64,000 nt of DNA from Nemopilema nomurai (taxonomy: Eukaryota > Cnidaria > Scyphozoa > Rhizostomeae > Rhizostomatidae), in assembly GCA_003864495.1 (NCBI GenBank), contig ML133420.1:4054340-4118339 (forward strand), in the 5' to 3' direction. The stretch's first letter is position 1. Each line of letters starts with the position of its first letter. Below, piece by piece: positions 45,387-59,387 of the stretch. Below the pieces are notes generated by a model. The model ran no database searches. It had not been told where the DNA came from and saw only the letters and a program-made list of their open reading frames with translations. Both the position numbers and the translations under genes were made by a program.

Positions 45387-48300
45387 TCATTCTTTGCATA
45401 AAGTCTTAGAATGTCCTTTCATCAATTGGCCACATTTTTTGCATGAAGGGGCCTTTCTTTTTGGCAAACGATCAGCTCTGTTGCATGCTTGCTCAGCTAC
45501 CAAATCTTCTTGGAGTTTGTATTGATCATTTTCTGGTAAGATAAACATTGATTATTAAATTTAGAATAAAAAATGGCAAAATTTTTCATCATACAGTTTT
45601 AATGATTAATCAACAAAACTTTAAATGAAAAGGCAAATAAAACAATATTTTCTGGCCAATTAAGTATATTACCTGAAGGGTATAATGGTTGAAATAGTGT
45701 TCTCCTTTTTTTATATTCTTTTACAGCCTCTTTCTTACTTTTTGTTCTTTCAAATCTGCTCACCAAGGATGCAGGCATCTTATCAGCATACTTTTTCCAA
45801 ATCTGGCCAAGTTCTTCTTCGTTTGATTTAAATAAAAGTTCTTTTGTATGCTCAACGTAATCTGTAATAATTTTTTTGAAAATATAAAAGCAATTATTTT
45901 GAATATTAAACATAATCTGAAATAATTTCTGTAAAAATGTATAAAACTAATATTTTATCTAATATGTTTAAACTAATATCAGTTCTTGAAAAATACAATA
46001 GCATTTCTCATCTCCCATTTCTCAGGGCAAAATATGAATTGATTTTCTTTATATGGCAAGATTATGTAGATTATATGTTGTATGCTGTCTACTGGAAGAT
46101 GGAGGGACTGGAACAGGTTTTACTGCTTCTTCGCCAAGTTTATATTTAGGATAAGAAACTTTGAAATATTCCTTTCCATTTTTGTCTTTTTGTGCTTCCC
46201 TGTGCAGGTTTTCATTGAAATGTGAAACTGCCATTATATGCCTTGGAAAAAATATAACAGTTCTTTGTTGGGTATTTGGATACATTTTCTGTTTGACTCA
46301 CACATGAAGTTTAGTTTTATTTTGTTGATACTGATACAAATAAAAATTATACATTTATGTAAAGTAGGCTGTGTTTTTGCTAGGAATGGCATTCAAATAC
46401 TGTTGCACACGTTGGCACTTTCTTAAACTCTCTAGAAGTACAATTTACAGGAAGCAACAATATCCAAAATTTAAATTTCAGTTATTTACTCAGTGTTGAC
46501 AAATTTTCTCAGCAATTAATTTTCTCCAAAGATAGCTTGGCAGGTAGTAAAGATAGTATAGTGAAAAACAATACAATGCACAATGCTCAGTAATTTTTAA
46601 TTAATGATTGGTATCTCTAGTCATAAGTACCTGCACAGAGAGCCAATCCAGGAGTAATGTGTCATCTTTGGGTGCCATTGGTTCAGTGTAGAGTGGTATC
46701 CCTCGAGACAGCTGGTTTGTGCATTTGATGACAATTTCGCAATGTCTTGTAGAAGGCTTTGATTCATTAGAATTGGCTGAATCTTGTCATATGCAGTAGT
46801 TCCTGTTGAATTACATATATTTAATACTATTATTTTATGTTAGCTGTTAAGGAGAAGTATATGGGAAGTTTAACGATCAGCACAATTGTTTATTCTCTTA
46901 GGTTTCAAAATTGAAGCAAGACCATTTAGGGAACTTTAAATGGTGTGTGCCTCTCTTTAAAAAAAACCATTAAATCATGAAAGGGGCTACATTTTGTATA
47001 AAATGCAGTGATTTGACAAAATGATACAAACCATTGAGAATCCATCTACGTTTATGATCTAGTTCTCCGTGTGCACACCTCGAAACAGTTTGTCTTCGTG
47101 GTTGTTGTGCTTGTTCTGGATGTGATTTGAGAAAGCCTTCCATTTTGCGACAATGAGTTTCCCAAAACCTTCCTTTGTCGATGTTGCACACCAGTAGAGG
47201 TGGTTGCGGATTGTTGAACACCAGGTACCCAATATCTCACAATTTCTCTCCTTGCTAGCTATTGTTACCTTCTTGGTTAAGGTGCGTGCAACATGCCAAA
47301 TATCATAATAATGATGGACATGTGGTAAAGACTCCCTTATCCATTTGGCCACTCCTCTGTGTCTGTCTGATATAAAATTGGAGACCTCTATCCCGGCATC
47401 ATTTAGGTATCCGAAACATCGCTTAGCACCAAGCAACTCCATATTGGAACTACCTTTGCATTCATTTGACTATACAGGAAATAAAATAAAGAGGGTGAAA
47501 ATGTACATCAGTTTAATTCAAAGTTGAAATTGATGTCAGGTTATTAAACACACAAATATGAAGATACAAGTTTATGGTTGATGGCTTATAACAACAGTAT
47601 TTAATTTTGTCTACAAATAGACACATTTGAAGTCCAATCCAGTGCTTTCTCTTGGTTTTATAAGGTTCAAGACTTGATATTTGACCTTATTAATGATTTT
47701 TTAATGCTAGATATTTGATTCCATTTGAAAACAATCTTATTAATTAACTTACTTTAAAAATTAAGTTTCTATCTGTTTGGCTTTTTTCATGTGGCATGTA
47801 CCGAATTATTCGAAATAAAGAAAGGAAATTGTTAAGTTTGGGCTTTCTGTAACAAGTCACTTACAAATAAATTAGATTGATAGAAAAAATGGTTTATGAT
47901 TTTTCCATTACCTGAACCAATTCAAAGTGTATGATTTTTTTTATATTGTCACAATACATCGTGTAAGTGCCATATTTTGCTGAATGCCCCATCGAATCGA
48001 ATCGACCATCGCCACATAGGACAATGTCTTTAACACCATGAAGCTCAGTCAGCAATGATGCTCTATATAGCTCCCAGTGACGGAGAATTGCAGGGAAAAC
48101 AAACTTTTTTTGATGACGGAAAAAAGTATGTGCACTGTAAGTGGCAAGGCCGAAGTGTCTGAAAATTAATAGCAGTTTGCTGATTGATGCTCCTGCTGTA
48201 AGAGTGCTGAGACTAAGCAAAATGTTACCAGCTGGATAACGACCAAGAACGTATGGTTGTGACCTCCATTTCCAACAGTCTTTCCCACATTCGATGCAAC

Positions 48301-50113
48301 TCTGATAAACAGTTACCATTGTCCCATTCTGCTTCATTCTGACTCCTGGCTTAGTTTTTTTACACTTGAAACAGAGGATTGAAAAGACTTGTAGTAGCAT
48401 TGTATAAAATACAATAAACTTGGGTTCTTTTTCTGGAGTTGCATTTTGGTCAATTCTGCGATAAAGATACAAAAAAAGATATATATTAATGCATTTCCCT
48501 GACATTCCCTACATCACATAAAAATGATAATTTTGTCAAAATATTATACAACATATGGAAGGGAAAAAGGACTTTTTGTTATTTGTTGCTTGGCTAATGA
48601 AAAATTGGCTCAGCAGAATATGTAGCATTACCTCACTTGTTGCCTCTTTTCATGTGTATCATAATCATAATCATCAAAATCAGTCCCATCACTATCTGAC
48701 ATGTCACTAGGAGAACTGTCTGCTTCATCAACTTTCCATTCGCTGTCCTCGTCTTCTGATAAATTTTCATTTGACTCTTCAGCATGAAGTATATCCTCAA
48801 CAGGAATAGGGTTACCGCTATCTTCCTAGAAAATAACAGATTAATAGATACGACTTATTGTACTAGCATTTCCAAGCCTTCTCAGTGGATGTGTGTACAG
48901 AACCCCCTTCTCTTGGGCATATATCCAGAAAAGGCTCATTGTCCTTGGCTTCAAATTTCTAACTATCACGTTTTTCTAGATGACAGGGTGAAAGCCCACT
49001 GACTTTTTGCATATATAGTTTTAACAAATTTACTTTGTGAAAATAGAAATTTAAAAGCTCCTGGAACAGTCTAAAGTCGAGAAATGATGCAGATTTATCT
49101 TTAAGCTACTTACATTCTTTTCGCTGCCTTCCCGTAGTGTCCTTATAACATGTTTTAGCCTTTTTCTGACGTCTTAGGTTCTGAATTTTTTTCCGGTTTC
49201 AGTGCATTTCTTGCACATCATTGCCACCTGTATTGCCGTATGTGTTCTAATATTTCCTTGAACCTCTTCTCGTTGAGGGGTTATGCATGTGGGGCATGTG
49301 TGTACGGGGGCACCTGTCAGATGAACTTGGCACTGCAATGGAACAACGTCTACATGTTCTTCAGAATCGTTGTGCTGTTCCCCGATGGTGAAAGAGTCTC
49401 CAATTGTGAACGCATTTTCGCCTACCTCAACCTCTTCTATCTCTTCATCGAACTGTCCTGAAGCACATTCATTTTTGTTAGCGTGTTCGTGCTGTTTGAT
49501 TCCTCTTAACAACTAAAATTGAAGAAATGGTAAATTTTAAGAAACTAATATATAGTTTGTTAAAAAACTTTATTGAAAAAATTACGAAAACCTTGAATCT
49601 GAGAATGATGAGAGTCATTTTCATAGAGACTGTACATAGATAAAGCTCAAAGGTATATTTTATACTCACAGTTCTTCTGTTTCTTGCCACCTTTGAAGAC
49701 GATTCACTAAATGCCTGGCTTCGTCCTCGTGTGTCGAATACAGTTGGAATACCATCCTTTTTTAAAGTCCTCTTCGTTTTGGAACTGTCAAAACCAGGAA
49801 GCTCTAAAGCAAACGGTTTTTCATAGCAAGAGCGCTCAAAATGATCTGAGCACAGGTAAGGGCAGATCGAGTAGGCTTGGTGATTGAAATTGGCACGATG
49901 TCTTCTGACGAAACGAATCCATTGCCTTCGCAAATCGAGGTTTTTACTTGGAAAACGGTGCATACTAATACCTGGCGTCAAACTACTGTTTGTACAGCTC
50001 TCCCCATTTGGTAATCCGGCAACGCAATATTGCCCCCCACGTTTCACTTTTTTGTTTGTCGGCCTTGTAGATTCTTGCATACTTATTGATTTGAATTCGA
50101 AATCTTGTTTCAA
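45387..50113 (-). pseudogene. Kolobok THAP-domain transposase, nine exons, two lesions
   Basis: Exons (minus): 50113-49670, 49512-49114, 48825-48632, 48455-47912, 47469-47032, 46802-46631, 46241-46093, 45861-45673 and 45532-45387, all with GT-AG borders and matching phases. The sum is 2,675 nt, one base short of 892 codons. Exon 1 has the THAP finger (Cys30, Cys40, Trp65, Cys88, His91). Exon 3 is acidic. Exon 4 has CFKC/CIEC zinc-ligand pairs and LCGDGRFDS (Asp about 495). Exon 5 has FISDRHRGV (Asp about 561). Exon 6 has CLEGYHSTLN (Glu about 706), so a DDE triad can be proposed. Exon 9 ends with a CKKCGQLMKGH zinc motif. Lesions: an in-frame TAA at 49174-49176 and a 1-bp loss near 47078. The gene is otherwise complete and could be recently dead, or the lesions could be consensus errors. 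Splice borders are predicted by eye. Confidence 0.85.
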
Positions 50114-50488
50114 ATCTCGTTGTTTTGAGCTGATGTTCTGAACTGAAAACTGCCTGAAAGCATCTTACGCCCCTATTTTATACTTTTGTGAAGCAAAAGG
50201 TTTTTTCAATATTAAAAAGTCGGAAATCTCAATAATCAACGCACATAATCATGCATACAAAGATTAGTATGGAAGTTGAGGGACGTGACGGCATTATTGT
50301 GCAAGCTATTGGCAAACGTAAATCCTCCAAAAATTACCTTTACGAAATTTCCTGAATACGTATTCAACAGTTATTCAAAAAAGCTGATAATTTGTCACAG
50401 AAGTAAACAACAGGAAATTATTGCAAGCGGATTTCATTTCGCACTTAACATGTAGGTGGCAATCTAACACAACAAAGCACGCTTATTC

Positions 50489-50508
50489 TGTCCAACATCT
50501 GACGTCAC
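50489..50508 (-). promoter_or_regulatory. Kolobok subterminal inverted repeat with CRE-like core (right)
   Basis: Inverted partner of 43999-44018 (19 of 20 bases), containing TGACGTCA, about 375 bp upstream of the transposase start. Confidence 0.6.
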
Positions 50509-50691
50509 AGACTTCTGGCGCCAAATTTCTGACCGCGTTCAAATTCTGCCATCGAAGTATGCGAAATTCCGAATTTAAAACCGAATATTTCATGAACTAG
50601 ATACCGTATCGAAAAAAGGAAAAAAGTTTTGAAATCTGCGCGTTGAACTTGGTTGAAATAAACCTAATATTATTTTCGTGTCATATCCTCT

Positions 50692-53600
50692 TTAACTAGA
50701 TGCACTAATGTATTTACTGCATTGATCAGACACTTTGAACTAACGAAACAGAGTCATTAATATATTTTGTCAATCATTTTGAACTAGTATTGCGGTTATA
50801 TTTGCCGTGCCAACAAGGCACTGCTCAGTAAGATTAGTTTTTTTACAAACCATTTCCCTCAATTGTCACTGTTCAGCCAGAGGCAGAAGGTTATTAACTG
50901 CATTCACTATATAATTATCAACCTGAGCAGCAAAGTATTTCATTTCGTTTAAGAGGGAATTTTTAACCAGAGTTATTTATCATTCAACAACCTTATCTAA
51001 TATACAATGTTCAACTAGAAGCTAACTAACAATTTATAGTTGCACTTATCTGAGACAAAATATTACTTACTGGATTCACCAGATAATTACCAACTAGAGA
51101 AGCGAAGTCATTTAATTTATTATGAGGCACTGTGAAACTAGAGTTATTTATCATTCCACAAACTTTGTAGTAAACAATGTCCAACTAGGAGCTAATAATT
51201 GATACTTGAAGTTATCAGAGGCAAGAGATTATCAACTGCATTCAACAGATAATTATCAACTTGAGCAGCAAAGTAATTCATTTCGTTGATGAGGGAATTT
51301 GTAACCAGATTTATTTATCATTCAACAACCTAAACAAATTTACAATGTTCAACTAGAAGCTAACTAACAATTTATAGTTGCACTTATCTGAGACAAAATA
51401 TTACTTACTGGATTCACCAGATAATTACCAACTAGAGAAGCAAAGTCATTTAATTTATTATGAGGCACTGTCAAAGTAGAGTTTTTTATCATTCCACAAA
51501 CTTTGTAGTAAACAATGTCAAACTAGGAGCTAAAAATTTATAGTTGAACTTCTCATAGGCAAGAGATTATCAATTGCATTCAACAGATAATTATGGACTA
51601 GAGAAGCAAAGTAATTCATTTTATTCGACATACACAGTTAAACTGGAGTTATTTATCATTCAACAACCTTAACAAATTTACAATATTAAACTAGAAGCTA
51701 GTGGTTTTTAATTAAACTTATCACAGTCTAGACAACCAGAGGCAAAGTATCATCCTTGTTTTTTGTCAAGAACTAATAAACAAGAGCCACTGAATTATTT
51801 CTTCAGCCAGAGTAACTGAATTAATAACTGAATTTATCAGTCACTGTTCAGGAAGAGCCATTTTATTGAACTCCTTTGGTTAATTTTCACCGTTTAACTA
51901 GATGCACTAATGTATTTACTGCATTGATCAGACACTGTTAAACCAGCGAAACAGAGTCTTTAATATATTTTGTCAATCATTTTGAACTAGTAGTGCGGTT
52001 ATATCTAACGTGCGAACAAGACACTTCTCAGTAAGATTAGTTTCTTTACAAACCATTTCTCTCAATTGTCACTGTTCAGCCAGAGGCAGAAGGTTATTAG
52101 CTGCATTCACTATATAATTATCAATTTAAGCAGCAAAGTAATTCATTTCGCTTATTAGGGAATTTTTAACCAGAGTTATTTATCATTCAACAACCTAAAC
52201 AAATTTACAATGTTCAACTAGAAGCTAACTAACAATTTATAGTTGCACTTATCTGAGACAAAATATTACTTACTGGATTCACCAGATAATTACCAACTAG
52301 AGAAGCGAAGTCATTTAATTTATTATGAGGCACTGTGAAACTAGAGTTATTTATCATTCCACAAACTTTGTAGTAAACAATGTCCAACTAGGAGCTAATA
52401 ATTGTTACTTGAAGTTATCAGAGGCAAGAGATTATCAACTGCATTCAACAGATAATTATCAACTTGAGCAGCAAAGTAATTCATTTCGTTGATGAGGGAA
52501 TTTGTAACCAGAGTTATTTATCATTCAACAACCTAAACAAATTTACAATGTTCAACTAGAAGCTAACTAACAATTTATAGTTGCACTTATCTGAGACAAA
52601 ATATTACTTACTGGATTCACCAGATAATTACCAACTAGAGAAGCGAAGTCATTTAATTTATTATGAGGCACTGTGAAACTAGAGTTATTTATCATTCCAC
52701 AAACTTTGTAGTAAACAATGTCCAACTAGGAGCTAATAATTGATACTTGAAGTTATCAGAGGCAAGAGATTATCAACTGCATTCAACAGATAATTATGGA
52801 CTAGAGAAGCAAAGTAATTCATTTCGTTGATGAGGGAATTTGTAACCAGAGTTATTTATCATTCAACAACCTAAACAAATTTACAATGTTCAACTAGAAG
52901 CTAACTAACAATTTATAGTTGCACTTATCTGAGACAAAATATTACTTACTGGATTCACCAGATACTTACCAACTAGAGAAGCGAAGTCATTTAATTTATT
53001 ATGAGGCACTGTGAAACTAGAGTTATTTATCATTCCACAACTTTGTAGTAAACAATGTCCAACTAGGAGCTAATAATTGATACTTGAAGTTATCAGAGGC
53101 AAGAGATTATCAACTGCATTCAACAGATAATTATCAACTTGAGCAGCAAAGTAATTCATTTCGTTGATGAGGGAATTTGTAACCAGAGTTATTTATCATT
53201 CAACAACCTAAACAAATTTACTATGTTCAACTAGAAGCTAACTTACAATTTATAGTTGCACTTATCTGAGACAAAATATTACTTACTGGATTCACCAGAT
53301 AATTATCAACTAGAGAAGCAAAGTCATTTAATTTATTATGAGGCACTGTCAAAGTAGAGTTTTTTATCATTCCACAAACTTTGTAGTAAACAATGTCAAA
53401 CTAGGAGCTAAAAATTTATAGTTGAACTTCTCATAGGCAAGAGATTATCAATTGCATTCAACAGATAATTATGGACTAGAGAAGCAAAGTAATTCATTTT
53501 ATTCGACATACACAGTTAAACTGGAGTTATTTATCATTCAACAACCTTAACAAATTTACAATATTAAACTAGAAGCTAGTAGTTTTTAATTAAACTTATC

Positions 53601-56600
53601 ACAGTCTAGACAACCAGAGGCAAAGTATCATCCTTGTTTTTTGTCAAGAACTAATAAACAAGAGCCACTGAATTATTTCTTCAGCCAGAGTAACTGAATT
53701 AATAACTGAATTTATCAGTCACTGTTCAGGAAGAGCCATTTTATTGAACTCCTTTGGTTAATTTTCACGTTTAACTAGATGCACTAATGTATTTACTGCA
53801 TTGATCAGACACTGTTAAACCAGCGAAACAGAGTCTTAATATATTTTGTCAATCATTTTGAACTAGTAGTGCGGTTATATCTAACGTGCGAACAAGACAC
53901 TTCTCAGTAAGATTAGTTTCTTTACAAACCATTTCTCTCAATTGTCACTGTTCAGCCAGAGGCAGAAGGTTATTAGCTGCATTCACTATATAATTATCAA
54001 TTTAAGCAGCAAAGTAATTCATTTCGCTTATTAGGGAATTTTTAACCAGAGTTATTTATCATTCAACAACCTAAACAAATTTACAATGTTCAACTAGAAG
54101 CTAACTAACAATTTATAGTTGCACTTATCTGAGACAAAATATTACTTACTGGATTCACCAGATAATTACCAACTAGAGAAGCGAAGTCATTTAATTTATT
54201 ATGAGGCACTGTGAAACTAGAGTTATTTATCATTCCACAAACTTTGTAGTAAACAATGTCCAACTAGGAGCTAATAATTGATACTTGAAGTTATCAGAGG
54301 CAAGAGATTATCAACTGCATTCAACAGATAATTATCAACTTGAGCAGCAAAGTAATTCATTTCGTTGATGAGGGAATTTGTAACCAGAGTTATTTATCAT
54401 TCAACAACCTAAACAAATTTACAATGTTCAACTAGAAGCTAACTAACAATTTATAGTTGCACTTATCTGAGACAAAATATTACTTACTGGATTCACCAGA
54501 TAATTACCAACTAGAGAAGCGAAGTCATTTAATTTATTATGAGGCACTGTGAAACTAGAGTTATTTATCATTCCACAAACTTTGTAGTAAACAATGTCCA
54601 ACTAGGAGCTAATAATTGATACTTGAAGTTATCAGAGGCAAGAGATTATCAACTGCATTCAACAGATAATTATCAACTTGAGCAGCAAAGTAATTCATTT
54701 CGTTGATGAGGGAATTTGTAACCAGAGTTATTTATCATTCAACAACCTAAACAAATTTACTATGTTCAACTAGAAGCTAACTACAATTTATAGTTGCACT
54801 TACTGAGACAAAATATTACTTACTGGATTCACCAGATAATTACAACTAGAGAAGCAAAGTCATTTAATTTATTATGAGGCACTGTCAATGTAGATTTTTT
54901 TATCATTCCACAAACTTTGTAGTAAACAATGTCAAACTAGGAGCTAAAAATTTATAGTTGAACTTCTCATAGGCAAGAGATTATCAATTGCATTCAACAG
55001 ATAATTATGACTAGAGAAGCAAAGTAATTCATTTTATTCGACATACACAGTTAAACTGGAGTTATTTATCATTCAACAACCTTAACAAATTTACAATATT
55101 AAACTAGAAGCTAGTAGTTTTTAATTAAACTTATCACAGTCTAGACAACCAGAGGCAAAGTATCATCCTTGTTTTTTGTCAAGAACTAATAACAAGAGCC
55201 ACTGAATTATTTCTTCAGCCAGAGTAACTGAATTAATAACTGAATTTATCAGTCACTGTTCAGGAAGAGCCATTTTATTGAACTCCTTTGGTTAATTTTC
55301 ACCGTTTAACTAGATGCACTAATGTATTTACTGCATTGATCAGACACTGTTAAACCAGCGAAACAGAGTCTTTAATATATTTTGTCAATCATTTTGAACT
55401 AGTAGTGCGGTTATATCTACGTGCGAACAAGACACTTCTCAGTAAGATTAGTTTCTTTACAAACCATTTTCTCAATTGTCACTGTTCAGCCAGAGGCAGA
55501 AGGTTATTAGCTGCATTCACTATATAATTATCAATTTAAGCAGCAAAGTAATTCATTTCGCTTATTAGGGAATTTTTAACCAGAGTTATTTATCATTCAA
55601 CAACCTAAACAAATTTACAATGTTCAACTAGAAGCTAACTAACAATTTATAGTTGCACTTATCTGAGACAAAATATTACTTACTGGATTCACCAGATAAT
55701 TACCAACTAGAGAAGCGAAGTCATTTAATTTATTATGAGGCACTGTGAAACTAGAGTTATTTATCATTCCACAAACTTTGTAGTAAACAATGTCCAACTA
55801 GGAGCTAATAATTGATTACTTGAAGTTATCAGAGGCAAGAGATTATCAACTGCATTCAACAGATAATTATCAACTTGAGCAGCAAAGTAATTCATTTCGT
55901 TGATGAGGGAATTTGTAACCAGAGTTATTTATCATTCAACAACCTAAACAAATTTACAATGTTCAACTAGAAGCTAACTAACAATTTATAGTTGCACTTA
56001 TCTGAGACAAAATATTACTTACTGGATTCACCAGATAATTACCAACTAGAGAAGCGAAGTCATTTAATTTATTATGAGGCACTGTGAAACTAGAGTTATT
56101 TATCATTCCACAAACTTTGTAGTAAACAATGTCCAACTAGGAGCTAATAATTGATACTTGAAGTTATCAGAGGCAAGAGATTATCAACTGCATTCAACAG
56201 ATAATTATCAACTTGAGCAGCAAAGTAATTCATTTCGTTGATGAGGGAATTTGTAACCAGAGTTATTTATCATTCAACAACCTAAACAAATTTACAATGT
56301 TCAACTAGAAGCTAACTAACAATTTATAGTTGCACTTATCTGAGACAAAATATTACTTACTGGATTCACCAGATAATTACCAACTAGAGAAGCGAAGTAA
56401 TTTAATTTATTATGAGGCACTGTGAAACTAGAGTTATTTATCATTCCACAAACTTTGTAGTAAACAATGTCCAACTAGGAGCTAATAATTGATACTTGAA
56501 GTTATCAGAGGCAAGAGATTATCAACTGCATTCAACAGATAATTATCAACTTGAGCAGCAAAGTAATTCATTTCGTTGATGAGGGAATTTGTAACCAGAG

Positions 56601-59387
56601 TTATTTATCATTCAACAACCTAAACAAATTTACTATGTTCAACTAGAAGCTAACTTACAATTTATAGTTGCACTTATCTGAGACAAAATATTACTTACTG
56701 GATTCACCAGATAATTATCAACTAGAAAAGCAAAGTCATTTAATTTATTATGAGGCACTGTCAAAGTAGAGTTTTTTATCATTCCACAAACTTCGTAGTA
56801 AACAATGTCAAACTAGGAGCTAAAAATTTATAGTTGAACTGATCAGAGGCAAGAGATTATAAATTGCATTCAACAGATAATTATGGACTAGAGAAGCAAA
56901 GTAATTCATTTTATTAGACATACACAGTTAAACTGGAGTTATTTATCATTCAACAACCTTAACAAATTTACAATGTTAAACTAGAAGGTAGTAGTTTTTA
57001 ACTAAACTTATCACAGTCTAGACAACCAGAGGCACAGTATCATCCATGTTTTTATCAAGAACTAATGAACAAGAGCCACTGAATTATTTCTTCAGCCAGA
57101 GTAACTGAATTAATAACTGAGTTTATCAGTCACTGTTCAGGAAGAGCCATTTTATTGAACTCCTTTGGTTAATTTTCACGGTTTAACTAGATGCACTAAT
57201 GTATTTACTGCATTGATCAGACACTTTGAACTAACGAAACAGAGTCATTAATATATTTTGTCAATCATTTTGAACTAGTATTGCGGTTATATTTGCCGTG
57301 CCAACAAGGCACTGCTCAGTAAGATTACTTTCTTTACAAACTATTTCCCTCAATTGTCACTGTTCAGCCAGAGGCAGAAGGTTATTAGCTGCATTCACTA
57401 TATAATTATCAACTTGAGCAGCAAAGTAATTCATTTCGTTTATTATGGAATTTTTAACCAGAGTTATTTATCATTCAACAACCTAAACAAATTTACAATG
57501 TTCAACTAGAAGCTTAACTAACAATTTATAGTTGCACTTATCTGAGACAAAATATTACTTACTGGATTCACCAGATAATTACCAACTAGAGAAGCGAAGT
57601 CATTTAATTTATTATGAGGCACTGTGAAACTAGAGTTATTTATCATTCCACAAACTTTGTAGTAAACAATGTCCAACTAGGAGCTAATAATTGATACTTG
57701 AAGTTATCAGAGGCAAGAGATTATCAACTGCATTCAACAGATAATTATCAACTTGAGCAGCAAAGTAATTCATTTCGTTGATGAGGGAATTTGTAACCAG
57801 AGTTATTTATCATTCAACAACCTGAACAAATTTACTATGTTCAACTAGAAGCTAACTTACAACTTATAGTTGTACTTATCTGAGACAAAATATTACTTAC
57901 TGGATTCACCAGATAATTATCAACTAGAGAAGCAAAGTCATTTAATTTATTATGAGGCACTGTCAAAGTAGAGTTTTTATCATTCCACAAACTTTGTAGT
58001 AAACAATGTCAAACTAGGAGCTAAAAATTTATAGTTGAACTTATCATAGGCAAGAGATTATCAATTGCATTCAACAGATAATTATGGACTAGAGAAGCAA
58101 AGTAATTCATTTTATTCGACATACACAGTTAAACTGGAGTTATTTATCATTCAACAACCTTAACAAATTTACGATATTAAACTAGAAGCTAGTATTTTAA
58201 TTAAACTTATCACAGTCTAGAAACCAGAGCAAAGTATCATCCTTGTTTTTATCAAGAACTAATGAACAAGAGCCACTGAATTATTTCTTCAGCCAGAGTA
58301 ACTGAATTAATAACTGAATTTATCAGTCACTGTTCAGGAAGAACCATTTTATTGAACTCCTTTGGTTAATTTTCACGGTTTAACTAGATGCACTAATGTA
58401 TTTACTGCATTGATCAGACACTTTGAACTAACGAAACAGAGTCATTAATATATTTTGTCAATCATTTTGAACTAGTTGCGGTTATATTTGCCGTGCAACA
58501 AGCACTGCTCAGTAAGATTACTTTCTTTACAAACTATTTCCCTCAATTGTCACTGTTCAGCCAGAGGCAGAAGGTTATTAGCTGCATTCACTATATAATT
58601 ATCAACTTGAGCAGCAAAGTAATTCATTTCGTTATTAGGGAATTTTAACCAGAGTTATTTATCATTCAACAACCTAAACAAATTTACAATGTTCAACTAG
58701 AAGCTAACTAACAATTTATAGTTGCACTTATCTGAGACAAAATATTACTTACTGGATTCACCAGATAATTATCAACTAGAGAAGCAAAGTCATTTAATTT
58801 ATTATGAGGCACTGTGAAACTAGAGTTATTTATCATTCCAAAACTTTGTAGTAAACAATGTCAACTAGGAGCTAATAATTGATAGTTTAACTTATCAGGC
58901 AAGAGATTATCAATTGCATTCAACAGATAATTATGGACTAGAGAAGCAAAGTAATTCATTTTATTCGACATACAATTAAACTGGAGTTATTTATCATTCA
59001 ACAACCTTAACAAATTTACAATATTAAACTAGAAGCTAGTAACTTTTAATTAAACTTATCAGAGTCTAGAAAACCAGAGACACAGTATCATCCTTGTTTT
59101 TATCAAGAACTAATGAACAAGAGCCACTGAATTATTTCTTCAGCCAGAGTATCTGAATTAATAAATGAATTTATGTCACTGTTCAGGAAGAGCCATCTTA
59201 TTGAACTCCTTTGGTTAATTTTCACGGTTTAACTAGATGCACTAATGTATTTACTGCATTGATCAGACACTTTGAACCAGCGAAACAGAGTCACTAATAT
59301 ATTTTGTCAATCATTTTGAACTAGTAGTTTGGTTATATTTACCGTGCCAACAAGGCACTGCTCAGAAAGACTAGCTTCTTTACAAAC
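50692..59387. repeat. Higher-order AT-rich satellite array, block 3 (8.7 kb)
   Basis: Continuation of the satellite interrupted by the Kolobok, in the same orientation and with the same monomers. Extra 340-bp dimers (CAACTAGAAGC plus CAACTAGGAGC monomers) are repeated up to three or four times in a row here, for example 55600-56640. Copies become more divergent toward 58200-59387. It ends inside a monomer at TTTACAAAC (59387), where LINE Tx1-C begins. Confidence 0.95.

Larger units (their letters stand above)
43844..50691. mobile_element. Kolobok DNA transposon, 6,848 bp
   Basis: Perfect 20-bp inverted repeats AGAGGATATGACACGAAAAT at 43844-43863 and 50672-50691, flanked by TTAA at 43840-43843 and 50692-50695. 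Uninterrupted satellite copies read GGTTTAACTAG at this place, so the TTAA is a genuine 4-bp target duplication. TTAA sites together with a THAP-type transposase define Kolobok, whereas piggyBac also uses TTAA but lacks THAP. Two convergent multi-exon genes fill the element: a small cysteine-rich protein (plus) and the transposase (minus). Confidence 0.93.

Noticed and set aside
43844..50691. piggyBac as the family of the TTAA-flanked element
   Set aside because: The transposase has an N-terminal THAP finger and Kolobok-type DDE blocks (GDGRFDS, SDRHRG, EGYHSTLN), with no piggyBac DDD domain.
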